A stretch of DNA of 64,000 nucleotides from Anthoceros angustus (GCA_010909165.1 VJWM01000068.1:124001-188000); one strand, 5' to 3'. Counted from the first letter of the stretch, positions 23,115-35,299 are shown. The notes: generated by a model not told the origin, from the sequence alone. Translations and numbers: made by a program.

Positions 23115-24125
23115 ATGTTCGGAGAGATGTCGAGCAGTTCACGAAGGTGGCGTGATCTTGTCACCTTGAGGCACCGTGGTGTACACGCATCAATGGGACG
23201 TCATAGGTACCCACCACCACCAAAATATGTCCGTGGATGAACAACGGCACATGCTTGTGCAATCCACACGAATCGTTCCCCATCAAATATGGATAGAACA
23301 ACGGCACATGCTTGTGCAATCCACACGAATCGTTCCTGTCAAATCTCCAAACAAGCCTGGTCATTGTACATACCATGGATTTTAATCTTGAGTGTCGATA
23401 CCAAGAGAATGGATCACTCCTTAACGATGAATTCAATTATTGTCCGAGGCGGTTTACTGAGGTTTCTACATCACGTGTTTTCTGATATCTCACTCACTCG
23501 CAGGAAACCAACATACCCTATTCTTAATGACATAGACAGAACTACCTGTCTTTCATACTTTAATACATATTACTACTTTGCATGAGGTATCGAAGGTTCC
23601 TACACCGAACATAGAATGGGGTGTGTTGAAAAAGAAGATAAAGCAAAGTTGGATGAATACCAAGGAGTCTAAAAGAGACCAAACATACGAGGTACGGGAC
23701 CACCATCTCTTATATTACGATGCATTGAACTACCCTTGTCAATGTATTTACAAGGGTATCCATCCAAGGTTCCTTCAACGGACATAGCTTTGTCCGGGAG
23801 AGAAGGAAACACCAACACGAACGCGATGATGTTTTTAATGGTCGTTGTTGGGGAGTAAAATATGGAAGAATTACTTTGACATAAGACTAAAGAGGAAAGG
23901 GAGCGGGGGAAAGAGGGTGAAGCCACGCACGCAGCGTGCCACTAGAGAAGGAAGTCCGGCACCCGGGCCTGGGCCTGGGCCTGGGCCTCGGCCTTGGGGG
24001 CCTCTTGAAATACTTGATCCCACGGCCATCTCTTCCGCCTTCCATTTCCATTTCCCTTTTCCTTGTGTTGCTGTCCTTGGCCTTTCCCGTTGCACAACAC
24101 TCGTGCCTCTGCCTGCCGGCTCAGC
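23105..24125. repeat. ACL5 upstream module, copy R3
   Basis: Third copy of the ~1-kb upstream segment. It is shorter than R2 in homopolymers (for example the T-run near 23831 is five bases against eight) and lacks several single bases in the gacaacggcac repeats. It leads into a CTG tract and a further exon 1. Confidence 0.75.
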
Positions 24126-24597
24126 TTGTGCTCTTGCGGCGCCTCTTTCCTTTGGCTGAAAGCTGCTGCGCTCACGCAGCTTGCCGGCGCAAGCGACACT
24201 AGAATTGGGCGCTGCTTCTGCTGCTTCTGCTTCTACTGCTTCTGCTTCTACTGCTTCTGCTTCTGCTTCTCCTGCTTCTGCTTCTGCTTCTCCTGCTTCT
24301 GCTTCTACTGCTTCTACTGCTTCCACTGCTTCTGCTTCTGCTTCTGCTTCTGCTTCTGCTTCTGCTTCCTGCTGCTGCCGCCTGCTGCCTGCTGCTGCTG
24401 CTGCCTGCTGCTGCCTGCTGCTTCTGCTTCTCTGCTGCTTCTGCTTGCTTCTGCTTCTGCTGCTGCCCACCTTCCTTCCCTGCGCCTTGAGCAGAGGGAG
24501 CGGAATTCAGGTGCAGGGTTGCTGGGGTGCGGAGAGGAATTCCGGGAGCTGCTGGACCTGGGCGCGGGCAATTCTGGGCCGCCTGCTGCTGACAGGA

Positions 24598-26181
24598 ATG
24601 GGGCAAGCTACGGACTTGGAGGTGGTGGCTCACCAGAACGGGAACGGGGCCAAGGGGCAGGCGCAGGCCAACGGATCCGCTCTCCCTCCGCCCAGCACCG
24701 AGAACGGGACCTCGCTTCCGGGAACGGAACGGAACGGATCGCTGCTGCCCAATGGCGGATCCGGGCTGCAGAATGGATCGGCCGGGACGGGCAGAACGGA
24801 TCCCTGGACCCACGAAAGGTGGCCCTCCGCGCCGCTGGTTCGAGGAGGAGCTCGAGGAGGACCTGGTGTGGAAGTTCGGCGTCTCCAAGTGCGTCCTCCT
24901 GCCTTAATTGCCTCACACCGGGGAGCCCAATTCCGCTTCCCTTTCTCTCTGCCTCCGCCTCTGTCTCTGCCTCTGGGCCTGTGGGAGAACGCGGCGCTGC
25001 TTCTGCTGTTGCTGATTTTTCAATTTGAAGCTCCTTGCTAATTTGCGGGTCTCGTCTGCTCTTGCCTTTGCCTTGCCTTGCGTTGCCGCCTGCAGGGAGC
25101 TTCACAGCGGCGTGAGCCAGTTCCAAAGCATCGAATTGGTGGAGAGCGGGCCCTTCGGGAAGGTGAGCCAATTTCTGGGTACGCCTCGGTGTTTCGTGTG
25201 TACTCAGGCCCGGCTCGGCTCAGGGCGCCCGTTGCGTTACATTTTGGCGCAGGTTTTGCTCTTGGATGGGAAGCTGCAGAGTTCGGAGGCGGATGAGTTT
25301 GTGTACCACGAATGTATTGTGCACCCGGCGGTTCTGTATCACAAGAAGTAAGTCATGCTCTCCAGATGTTGCTTGCTACCACGCCTTTGTGGCTTGCGTT
25401 TGTCAGCTCTGAAGCGAGCGTGTTGTGGTTGGTTTTGGTGGGCGGTCCAGTCCCAGGAGTATATTTATCATGGGCGGTGGGAAGGCTCGACCGCACGAGA
25501 AGCGTTGAGGCACCGGAGCGTGAAGAAAGTGGTCATGTGTGACATCGACAAGGTGATTTGAGGGGTGGCATGTCAGGTTATGCAGTTATCACGATTGAGT
25601 CGTCTCTGCTCACGCCCGCCTCCTTGTTTTGTGCGCAGGAGGTGGTTGATTTCTGTCGAGCACACCTCACTGCGAATGCTGAAGCTTTCCAGAGCAGTCG
25701 CTTGGAGTTGGTTATAAACTGTGCCAGGTGTGCTCTTTCCCCATTTCGAGGCTCTCTGAACCTGTTTGACCTCAGCAGTATTTGAACTACGGTTGCTCAT
25801 GAGTACTCTGTTGCTGCTGTGCTTCACACTTTGTTCACGGAGTGCCAATGTCAAATGCTGCAGGCTGGCCCTGCTGATCCTGTCACACAAGGAAGTCTAC
25901 ACATCCATCTTCAACACGCTCCGCCAGGTTTTCAAATGTAAGTTATCCTACCCAAGTTGCCATGTGAGTAGTAGGCTAGAATGTGAGGCCATGGCCTTTG
26001 TCAGGCAGTCGTCAGCACTCTCATCACCTACTAACAATGTGTGACTGGGGCGATTCACCGTACTTTTCGAGTTCGTCAGGCGGGAAGGCATCTCCAAGAA
26101 CTGACTTTGTACCTTTATCCGCAGATGTTGTCCCTTATGCTGCTCACATTACCCTCATATGCGGACACCTGCTGGATAATG
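24598..26181 (+). pseudogene. ACL5 partial copy lacking exon 6
   Basis: Exons at 24598-24888, 25096-25162, 25253-25347, 25451-25552, 25639-25727, 25864-25937 and 26125-26181. Between exons 5 and 7 the sequence passes directly from 'gttgctgctgtg' to 'cttcacactttg', so all of exon 6, with the catalytic VGDLADP segment, is gone. Exon 7 has lost two bases (ctgctgatcc against ctgccgggatcc) and exon 8 is altered. Near 26208 intron 8 switches to a CTG tract and a further exon 1. Confidence 0.85.
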
Positions 26182-26336
26182 GTATGACCTCCCAGCACTT
26201 ACCTTTCCCAGGCTTCCTTCCCTTTCTCTGCCTCCTGCTTCTGCTTCACTGCTTCTGCTTCTCCTGCTTCTGCTTCACTGCTCTGCTTCTACTGCTTCTA
26301 CTGCTTCCACTGCTTCTGCTGCTGCTGCTCTGCTGC

Positions 26337-28416
26337 TGCCCAATGGCGGATCCGGGCTGCAGAATGGATCGGCGGGACGGGCAGAACGGATCCCTGGACC
26401 CACGAAAGGTGGCCTCCGCGCCGCTGGTTCGAGGAGGAGCTCGAGGAGGACCTGGTGTGGAAGTTCGGCGTCTCCAAGTGCGTCCTCCTGCCTTAATTGC
26501 CTCACACCGGGAGCCAATTCCGCTTCCCTTTCTCTGCCTCCGCCTCTGTCTCTGCCTCTGGGCCTGTGGGAGAACGCGGCGCTGCTTCTGCTGTTGCTGA
26601 TTTTTCAATTTGAAGCTCCTTGCTAATTTGCGGGTCTCGTCTGCTCTTGCCTTTGCCTTGCCTTGCGTTGCCGCCTGCAGGGAGCTTCACAGCGGCGTGA
26701 GCCAGTTCCAAAGCATCGAATTGGTGGAGAGCGGGCCCTTCGGGAAGGTGAGCCAATTTCTGGGTACGCCTCGGTGTTTCGTGTGTACGGCTCAGGCCCG
26801 GCTCGGCTCAGGGCGCCCGTTGCGTTACATTTTGGCGCAGGTTTTGCTCTTGGATGGGAAGCTGCAGAGTTCGGAGGCGGATGAGTTTGTGTACCACGAA
26901 TGTATTGTGCACCCGGCGGTTCTGTATCACAAGAAGTAAGTCATGCTCTCCAGATGTTGCTTGCTACCACGCCTTTGTGGCTTGCGTTTGTCAGCTCTGA
27001 AGCGAGCGTGTTGTGGTTGGTTTTGGTGGGCGGTCCAGTCCCAGGAGTATATTTATCATGGGCGGTGGGAAGGCTCGACCGCACGAGAAGCGTTGAGGCA
27101 CCGGAGCGTGAAGAAAGTGGTCATGTGTGACATCGACAAGGTGATTTGAGGGGTGGCATGTCAGGTTATGCAGTTATCACGATTGAGTCGTCTCTGCTCA
27201 CGCCCGCCTCCTTGTTTTGTGCGCAGGAGGTGGTTGATTTCTGTCGAGCACACCTCACTGCGAATGCTGAAGCTTTCCAGAGCAGTCGCTTGGAGTTGGT
27301 TATAAACTGTGCCAGGTGTGCTCTTTCCCCATTTCGAGGCTCTCTGAACCTGTTTGACCTCAGCAGTATTTGAACTACGGTTGCTCATGAGTACTCTGTT
27401 GCTGCTGTGTACTTTGTGCTTCGAAACTGACAGGGCCGAACTGGAATCCCGGAACGAGGTGTTTGATGTCATTGTGGGTGATTTGGCTGATCCTGTGGAT
27501 GGAGGTCCGTGCTACCAGCTCTACACCCAATCCTTCTACAACAACGTGTTGAAGCCGAGGCTCAACACTGGTGGCATTTTTGTGACTCAGGTAAGTGAGG
27601 CTGCCGAGCCATGATTCTTTGCTGTCATGTCAGTCTTCACACTTTGTTCACGGAGTGCCAATGTCAAATGCTGCAGGCTGGCCCTGCCGGGATCCTGTCA
27701 CACAAGGAAGTCTACACATCCATCTTCAACACGCTCCGCCAGGTTTTCAAATGTAAGTTATCCTACCCAAGTTGCCATGTGAGTAGTAGGCTAGAATGTG
27801 AGGCCATGGCCTTTTGTCAGGCAGTCGTCAGCACTCTCATCACCTACTAACAATGTGTGACTGGGGCGATTCACCGTACTTTTCGAGTTCGTCAGCGGGA
27901 AGGAACATCTCCCAGGAACTGACTTTGTACCTTTATCCGCAGATGTTGTCCCTTATGCTGCTCACGTACCCTCATATGCGGACACCTGGGGCTGGATAAT
28001 GGTATGACCTCCCAGCACTTACCTTTCCCCCATTCCTTCCCCTTTTTGCCCTCTCCTGCCCTACCTTCTCCAGTCTCACCCCTCTGAACTGCACTGATCA
28101 CTGCAGGCTTCTGATCATCCTTTCCCAAGCATCTCGGTGGAGGAGACGGACAAGAGGATACAACACCGCATTGACTTTGACTTGCGCTTTTTAGATGGCT
28201 TGACGCTGTCTGCCACCATTGCTTTGAACAAGGAGGTTCGCAAAGCGTAAGTTGCTCACACAAAACTCCACATGAATGGGCGCCCTTGCATCACTTTTCC
28301 TTCTTTCGACCTGACCTTGAATCTGTTGGCCTGCCAGTTTGGAGGAGGAGACTCATGTTTACACGGAAAAGACAGCCAGATTTCTCCACGGCCATGGTGT
28401 CATCTCCAGCATCTAG
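26337..28416 (+). CDS. Thermospermine synthase ACL5, exons 1 (partial) to 10
   Basis: Exons: (26337)-26477, 26681-26747, 26841-26935, 27039-27140, 27227-27315, 27434-27590, 27677-27752, 27943-28001, 28107-28246, 28338-28416. With the intact exon 1 at 21039 this gives about 386 residues, against about 340 in seed plants. The text follows ACAULIS5 throughout: LLDGKLQSSEADEFVYHEC, KVVMCDIDKEVVDFC, VGDLADPVDGGPCYQLYT (with the catalytic Asp), HVPSYADTWGW and the terminal ARFLHGHG. The enzyme moves an aminopropyl group from decarboxylated AdoMet to spermidine, making thermospermine, which limits xylem differentiation in vascular plants. Exon 4 has a one-base deletion inside the cofactor loop: the frame reads FIMGGG, then shifts before EGSTARE, and 103 rather than 102 bases are needed for exon 5 to stay in phase. 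The same deletion is in all three copies. Confidence 0.85.
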
Positions 28417-28984
28417 GGCTCTCCAGCATCTAGAGCTTTCCACCAACATGGGCACCACGACGGCATCAGCACCATCACCCGGGAACTCCTTCGCCTTGCA
28501 CGTCCCACTTTTAAGCAAGGGACGCATGCAAGGCTGGCAAGATGTTTCAACCAAAATAGCGTTTATGGGGTTCTATGGACAATGTAACATGCCTTCATAG
28601 CATACCACTAATCTATACAGCTATGAACTTGGAGTTGATAGCACTGCTTTGCTGTATACTATTGGGTTTGCTAGAATTTTGATATCTATTAAATTATATT
28701 TTTAATATTTTAGCTATTTTTTTGTGAGTGAAAATATTCATTTTATCATATTTAAAATTTATATTATAATATATGTATATTGGTCAAAATATAAGTGAAT
28801 ATGATATGCTGGAAAATTTTAGATGAAAAATATTTATCTTTAAATACAATATAAAAAACGAGTTTTGGATGCCTAAACTATCATCATAAAATTTGCATTT
28901 TATCATATAATGTACTTCTTAAAAAGAGATCTCGTGAATATCTACAAAATGTATCTCCTGAGATTCTCATTATATTTGCACTTA

Positions 28985-29350
28985 TAGTTATAGATCTTTA
29001 ATATAATGTTCTCAAGGAGTAACACAAATGCATACCTAATAGTTATAGGTAGCGCAATTAATCTTTCGAAGCTCGTCTAGGCTTATTACACTTAGAGATA
29101 AACTAAGTCGCATAACAAACCTATCCAAACTATTCTAGGCTCATTACCAACAAATGTCGACTAAGTTGCGCAACTAACTTTTCTAGGTTCATTACACTCA
29201 CATGTGTGTAGAGTTTAATGAAATGTTCACGAGACACATGTTATAGATGTTCACGGCATTTGTTATACTCCTTGAGAACATTATATTAAAGATCTATAAC
29301 TATTAGGTATGCATTTGTTATACTCTTTAAGAACATTATATTAAAGACAA
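28985..29350. repeat. Inverted repeat, ~55-bp arms
   Basis: The segment around 28988-29045 (gatctttaatataatgttct then gcatacctaatagttata) reappears in reverse complement at about 29290-29346, with an additional partial direct copy at 29265-29300. Arms of ~55 bp around ~240 bp of AT-rich DNA resemble a degenerate miniature inverted-repeat element. Confidence 0.6.
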
Positions 29351-29650
29351 CAAATCATCCAAGTAGTCAAGATACGTGACATCTGCCAAAGGTAAAAATG
29401 CTGTACTCCAAAGGTGGAAATAAAGGTTTTGCCCAAGACCTTGTTAAACCAACAACATGATGCTCGCATTGTTCAATTGATGCGATTCCAAAGTTGGAAA
29501 TAATGGTCTTGCCCAAGATCTTGTTAAACAAACAACATGATGCTCTCGTTGTTCAATTGATGGGAATTGATATTTTGGATGCTCAAGTGATGCTTAATTG
29601 TTGTTCAATTCTTGATGCTCTTGTTGTAATGAGGCAAAAAGGTCTATCCG

Positions 29651-29763
29651 AGGTCTTGTCCGAGACCTTCATAGGTCTTGTCCAAGACCTAATTAGGTCT
29701 TGTCCGAGACCTTGATAGGTCTTGTCCGAGACCTTGTTAGGTCTTGTCCGAGACCTTGTTAGG
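29651..29763. repeat. 24-bp tandem repeat, each unit a hairpin
   Basis: Five units of aggtcttgtccgagacct plus a 6-bp linker (ttgata, ttgtta, aatt). Within each unit aggtct and agacct are complementary around a 6-nt loop, so every unit can fold on itself. Confidence 0.8.
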
Positions 29764-30831
29764 TTCCTATTCTATAATGTTTTATGCCATAATGAGACAA
29801 GTGAACTAGTTTTACCCCCATTATTATAAGACCTTGTTGGATTCCCTTTCGTATACCTCTAAATAAGTTGGCTGGTGTATTATTACCTCTAGAATATATA
29901 TCTACAATAAGTTTTTTTTTTCAACAAAAGAAATGGATGATAATTTTTCTTTAAGAAATCTTTAAAACTTTTACCCTAGGGGCTTGTGAACTACAGCTGA
30001 ATATATTTCTTTCATCACCATTTTTATACAAAAAATTTAAGCCATCTATGTTATCATGATCCATATTAAACTAGAGAAGCTTATTTTTTGTAAGTGATGT
30101 CAAATTAGAATTTGATTTTTACAGCCTTCAAACTTGATTTTTGAAAATTCTCCATGAACATTGAAAGAATCTAGGGCGTTTATCCAACAATGAAGCTTCT
30201 TACATTGAGGACTTTTTGTAACCATTCCTTGTGAGACTTTTACAAAGGTCTTTAACTCTAAAAAGCTTCATTGTTAGGGTAACCAACCTGTCCCATAGTC
30301 CACCAACCTAAAGGTGCTTGACTACACATGCAAATTTATGGAAACTCATGCCTATATGGTAGATATGCTGCGATATATATCGATATATATATATCGATAG
30401 TAGTCTCACACGTTTGGACTCGTCTATATGTCCAAGAGGTAAGACATTCTTAGTCTAGGAACATTGTTTGTCTTTAAATAATTTAAATTAAATTTTAGAT
30501 TAGAATATATTTTTACTGGTTGGATACTTTTTGAAAAAAATATAAAAATTCAAACCGAGGACGTGAGAAGCCAATTCTGTTATAGTCCCACAACCCTGCT
30601 TAATCAATAGCCTTAAGGTTTCTTGAACTTGAATAAATTCATCAAGCCAGCTTTCATTAGTCAGTATATTGCGAAGCTCTGAACCAATAGGCTTAGAGTC
30701 TCTTGACCTTAATTATTTTCATAAGGCCAAATTTCATTGGTCCATTATATTGCAAAGCTCTGGAACCACGAGTAAGCTTGCAGTCTCTTAACCTTGAATA
30801 GTCTCTTGAGGCCAACTTTCATTAGTCCATT

Positions 30832-31191
30832 ATGATGGACTATCATTTGTTCACAATGTGGGAGGTCGGTATATTTGATATTCGTAATGCAGTCAAATAT
30901 TTTAAAGGGGTGATGGATCTTCTATGGGAGATCATAGAAGATTTGAACCTACGCATGGGCCATAGGTTGGGCAACGTACTTGCTGCACAAGATGGTCTTC
31001 TTAATTTTGAAGAAGATAACCATGATTTTGATTTTGACTATAGCGAGGATCCTAGTGATGGTGAGGATTCTGGTTACGATGGCTATGATTCTGACGAGGA
31101 TGGCCATGAGGCTTTATTACTCCTTGAGCAAGAGCTCCAGAAGAGCTCCAAGCTCAGAATGGCTCAAGCTCAGCTTGAACTCCTTAATTAG
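30832..31191 (+). CDS. Unassigned acidic ORF (119 aa)
   Basis: An open frame of 119 residues in AT-rich, repeat-bordered DNA. Residues ~60-90 are an Asp/Glu/Tyr/Ser-rich stretch (NHDFDFDYSEDPSDGEDSGY), followed by a Leu/Gln/Glu-rich helical tail. I do not recognise it. The start overlaps the end of the 95-bp tandem repeat, and no splice partner or promoter is evident. It may be a fragment of a transposon-encoded or nuclear acidic protein, or chance. Confidence 0.25.
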   Translation: MMDYHLFTMWEVGIFDIRNAVKYFKGVMDLLWEIIEDLNLRMGHRLGNVLAAQDGLLNFEEDNHDFDFDYSEDPSDGEDSGYDGYDSDEDGHEALLLLEQELQKSSKLRMAQAQLELLN

Positions 31192-33414
31192 CAATGAAGG
31201 GACAATGTAATATTCTATTTAGTATAAGATTCTTCATTATGGGGTTCTTTGGTCATTTGATGGATGGATGATCCAATTGTAAGCGATACTATTTGTATAC
31301 CTACAAATTTAATATATAAGAGAATCAAAATTTGTGGAAGATATATGGGCATTCTAGGACAAGCTAATTATGAATGAGCTAAGCATGCAAAGAAACAAGA
31401 GCGAGAGTAGGATATAGTAAATTCAAATATGATAATCACATCGTCAATAGAGTGACCATCAAAAGAACTCGCGAGGTGACCATGAATTCAAATTTGCGGG
31501 AAGATATACAAGGAAAGTAGGAACAAGAGTAAGATTTGGCAGATTCAAATAACAATAATCACATAGTCAATAGAATGGTCACTCGATGACCAATAAAGTA
31601 ACTACTAAGATGATGACATGCAAAATGATGACCAATAGGATAACTATCATCTTGATGATTGGCTCCGGAGCAGGCTAGTGATTTGGGATCTCGATTACAT
31701 ATTCCAAGATATATTATTTTTTATTAATGTTCTCTTGGTTCTATATTCAAAAATAACTTTGACATACTAATGATGCAAATGGATTGAAGGACTAATTAGA
31801 CCCTTCAACTTCACAGCCATTTTCATGAGAATATGAAGCCAGCGTAATGAAGGGAGACAAATCCAAAGCCTGTTTTCTATTACTTTACTTGTTAGGAACA
31901 TTACTTTAGTGGTTTCATGTTGTTTAGTTGGTTCATGTTGTTCATACTATTAGACTACTTTATAATTTGAAGAACTCGTAGGTAAATTCACAATTTGGGA
32001 TTCCTCTTCTACCTTATTGAGTGAATTGAACTCAATTACTTCAAGAATGAGAGTTTGGCTTATCCCGTTGAGAAACCTGATTAGGTTCTATTGGAATGGT
32101 TTCATCGTTGTGAGGCACAAATGAGTTCATATTGAATTGGTCTTAGTAGGTACTTCCTCCTAATCTTTTGAATAGAAATGATTCTTCTAAAACATTTATC
32201 TCCTTAAATAAGAAACCTACATTATTACCAATGGTAAGTAGGCCCTTCCCTATCTTGGACGGCGACATCTTGGGGACGGTTGAGGGTCATAGTATAGCCC
32301 ATCTAGTTCTTTTTATAAAGTCTCCACGTCTCTCATTATAACCACCACTTGTAGATATTTTAATATAAAATTATATTATAATTATTTTAATTATGTACTG
32401 ATATTTCTAAATAGAGGGTATGTTCACTATTTCATATAAAGGGGATGGATTGTTTCACTTATACAACAGTTTTATGGCAACGAATAGTACGTGTCAGTTT
32501 ATACGTGTTACTTATACAACAAGTTCCGTTCTATGACAACAAGTGCCGCCAGAATCTAGCCAACTCTGGTGACTGGTAGCTGAGGATTTGGAGAAAAGTG
32601 CAGCGGTTGGATCAAGGTGGATCACAATCGAGGTGGGGTGGATCACCAAGCAAATCGAGGTGGATCGCCAAGCAGAATAGCCTCGGAAGCACATGGTAAC
32701 GAGTTAAATACAGTACAAATTTAAATACACATAGTAATGAGTTAAATATAGTGCAAATTTAAATACACATGGAGACGAGGCAAATTTTAAACAGGTTTTC
32801 TACCGTCAACAAGAGCTTAGAAGTAAATTCTGAGTTCGTCGTCATATTTGTCTCTGAAATCTTCGTGACATTAAACATGAATTTGAACATGACTTCGTGG
32901 AAGCTTTCCATGGTCTCTATAGGTGGTCAGTATAGATCACATAAAAAACAAATGTTCAAAACGCCCCTCCTTTTACCCTGCCTACTTTCTACGTGCCCCA
33001 ATTCCTGAGGATCACAGCTACAGACTAAAGCAAGGAGAGCGGGACGAAACGCCGAAGAAAACTCCCTCCAGAATGAGGTCGAACAGCACACCACAAAGCC
33101 AAAACGAGACAGCCCTGGGGATGCAGGGACAACTAAAAATCGCGTGTCTCAATCAAGGTGTGGTACACATAATTAACTCCCACCTTAAAAAGTCTGGCGC
33201 CTGGATCAGTGATTGCTAACTTCACAATTTAGAGCTACAGCACCATCTGGAACCTCCCAAGCTCCCAAGATCCTCAGGCCCGAGGGAAAAAGAGAAAGGG
33301 AAAACGAACAGTGCTTGTTCATCAAAGGGGTTGATTCGAACACGACACAAGACACCCGATAACCGGAAGAATTCGCACAACCTTCTTGTCCACAGCGGCA
33401 CTGTAATCCAGAGC
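31192..33414. other. AT-rich intergenic DNA, then PABN1 3' flank
   Basis: No gene is supported. Small tandem repeats occur near 32600-32670 (gaggtggatc units) and 32690-32770 (two ~42-bp units with gagttaaata and gcaaatttaaatacacat). From ~33.0 kb the composition becomes that of the genic DNA and probably includes the 3' untranslated region of the minus-strand gene that ends at 33415. Confidence 0.5.
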
Positions 33415-35299
33415 TCAGTAGTAGGGCCTGAACCGCACTGGCCTCCTGAATCTAGGAATTTTTCTGGAAACAAAGACCCAATAAGCGTGATGTCAAGGTT
33501 CTGTCTCACTAATATGCTTGTACAAATGGCAGAGAAGCAAGCACAGGCAGACAAGCAAGTATGCCGACCACAATAGTCAGGGATGGAAATCCTCAGTGGA
33601 CACCCACCCATAACCATAAGGAGCATAGCCATAAGGAGGCGGATAGGGCCTCCGTGGGCGATACCCATAATAAGGACTGAATCGGCGGCCGCGAAATTGC
33701 TTCATCCCGGGAACGTTGGTCCTTTTCGCTGTAACCTGCACAACCAGGGCAAAAAGGAGGAGCACGTGTGAAGAGCGAAGGACTCAAAGAACTCCATTCC
33801 ATGGGATTGTCTGGATGTCCACTCTAACAATGAAGAAAGATTTCTGTACCTTCAGCTGACGCCCGTGCAATTCAGACTCGGAAAGCAAAATGGCATTTTG
33901 CACTGCCTCCACTTCTAGAAACTCAACGTAGGCATACCTGGCTCAGAGCAACAACAGTATCAGACAAAAAGGAAGCAGGCAGACAAGCACAACTCCTTTC
34001 TGAACTGCAGACTCACAAGTGTAAGTGCTCACCCTTTAGGCTGCCCAAATTTGTCTGTGAGAATGGTGACCCTGTTAACCGTGCCACATGACTGAAAGTG
34101 CTGTTGCACTTCCTCAGGGGTGCATGAATAATCCACCTGAGAGAATGCCAGTAGTCAGCCAAATGAGTGTCTATGGCACCAGCAATAGGTCAACCCTACT
34201 CAATCATAACCTGTGTGCAGACATTACATTGCCCACGAATACTGAACGCGCGTCAGCTTCTTCTCTGTTGGCTTGAGTAGCAGCAGCTGCTGCTGGGTCA
34301 TTATCTGATGAAAAGCAAGCAGAAATTTGTATAAGGTTCATGCTCAGAACCTTCTAAACTCATCGCGGCACAAACCAGGACACAGCACCCATGCTAGAAT
34401 GAGGTTAAGGAATGGACACAACTACAAAAGCAAAACAAATTCTCTACCAGACAAGGGGGACAAATCAGAACAAACCTTGAACAGCACTCATCTCTTTCTC
34501 TACTTTAGCTTGCATATCCCTCAATGCAGCGGCCTCCTCCTCCATTTCTTTCAGCCTCTTCTTCATGTCTTCCAGTTCCTGAAGCAAGCCAGACTCATGA
34601 ACCCAAATCTTGAACATTTCCACACTATACCGAAAACACCCTCAGGAGTCAGAGAGTACCCTCACAAACGGATACGGATACACTCACTAACCTATGCCAC
34701 ATCACACACAGAGAGGTTACAGGTAGGAGCCAAGAACCCAAGGACGTGACTGACAACAAGCGGGGACAACGACTTGAAATGTTCACAGCCATGGTTTCAC
34801 TCCAATAGTCCTAAGTCAGTACTACCTGCGCCGTGCCCCATGTTTACTGTCCAATATCAGCTCTCGGACATGACAAGAAAATAGCTGACATCCTACACTT
34901 GGTGAAAAGACCAGGATAAGGGTGCACAGGAGCAAGAGTCCTAAACCACCTCCAACCGTTCCAACCAAGAAAGAGCCGAGCCACTGACCAATTCCTAAGC
35001 TACGGTGGAAGCCGTTTCGAGCTTCGTGAACGGCACGACTCAGCGAAAGCCACTCACGAGGCCCTAAAACTCCACACCTCCTGCCACCTAGGAAAAGAAC
35101 GCAACATCGTCCAAAAGAATAAAAGTCTCACAAACAGCGTGGAGTCTAAGAGGCGAGACATTACCTTGGTGGCAGCATCATCCCCGCCGAGTTCGTCCAG
35201 CTTATGGCCGTCATCGGGGTGTCCCTCCAGGTCCCCCTCCATGTCTCCCTCTACCTCCTCCGGAATCTCCCCTCCGTACACCTCATGCTCCTCCTCCAT
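33415..35299 (-). CDS. Nuclear poly(A)-binding protein PABN1 (PABPN1/PABP2 type), 7 exons
   Basis: Minus-strand exons: 35299-35165, 34578-34476, 34304-34228, 34136-34033, 33937-33850, 33735-33608, 33451-33415, all in phase, about 223 residues (Arabidopsis PABN proteins are close to this). ATG at 35299 opens [15 protein letters not shown], the acidic N-terminus typical of the family. Exon 2 is a coiled-coil helix ([15 protein letters not shown]). Exons 3-5 form one RRM with RNP2 SVFVGNV and RNP1 GYAYVEFL. The tail is Arg/Pro/Tyr-rich and ends [11 protein letters not shown], a short last exon of 12 codons; reading through the donor at 33607 would instead end nine residues after it. The protein coats new poly(A) tails in the nucleus, stimulates poly(A) polymerase and sets tail length, functionally close to CPSF30 encoded nearby. 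Confidence 0.92.

Larger units (their letters stand above)
28417..30831. other. AT-rich repeat-filled intergenic DNA
   Basis: Beyond ~28.6 kb the base composition becomes strongly AT-rich and no exon is supported. It contains the inverted repeat at 28985-29350, a 77-bp duplication (29411-29486 and 29489-29563, units with 'caacaacatgatgctc'), the hairpin-forming satellite at 29651-29763, and a three-fold ~95-bp tandem repeat at about 30600-30835 (unit with 'cattagtc..ttgc.aagctctg'). Confidence 0.6.

Noticed and set aside
17936-24125. Reading the three upstream modules as a transposable element
   Set aside because: They lack terminal inverted or long terminal repeats and coding domains, and each is followed by ACL5 5' sequence. 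They are better explained as copies of that gene's own upstream region.
28286-28600. 104-aa plus-strand frame overlapping the end of ACL5
   Set aside because: It reads the last intron and last exon of ACL5 in another frame; the ACL5 frame matches the family up to its stop.
33577-33607. Alternative PABN1 C-terminus reading through into WVSTEDFHP
   Set aside because: Using the donor at 33607 and the short exon at 33415-33451 gives [11 protein letters not shown], which resembles the family's usual C-terminus; the read-through tail does not.
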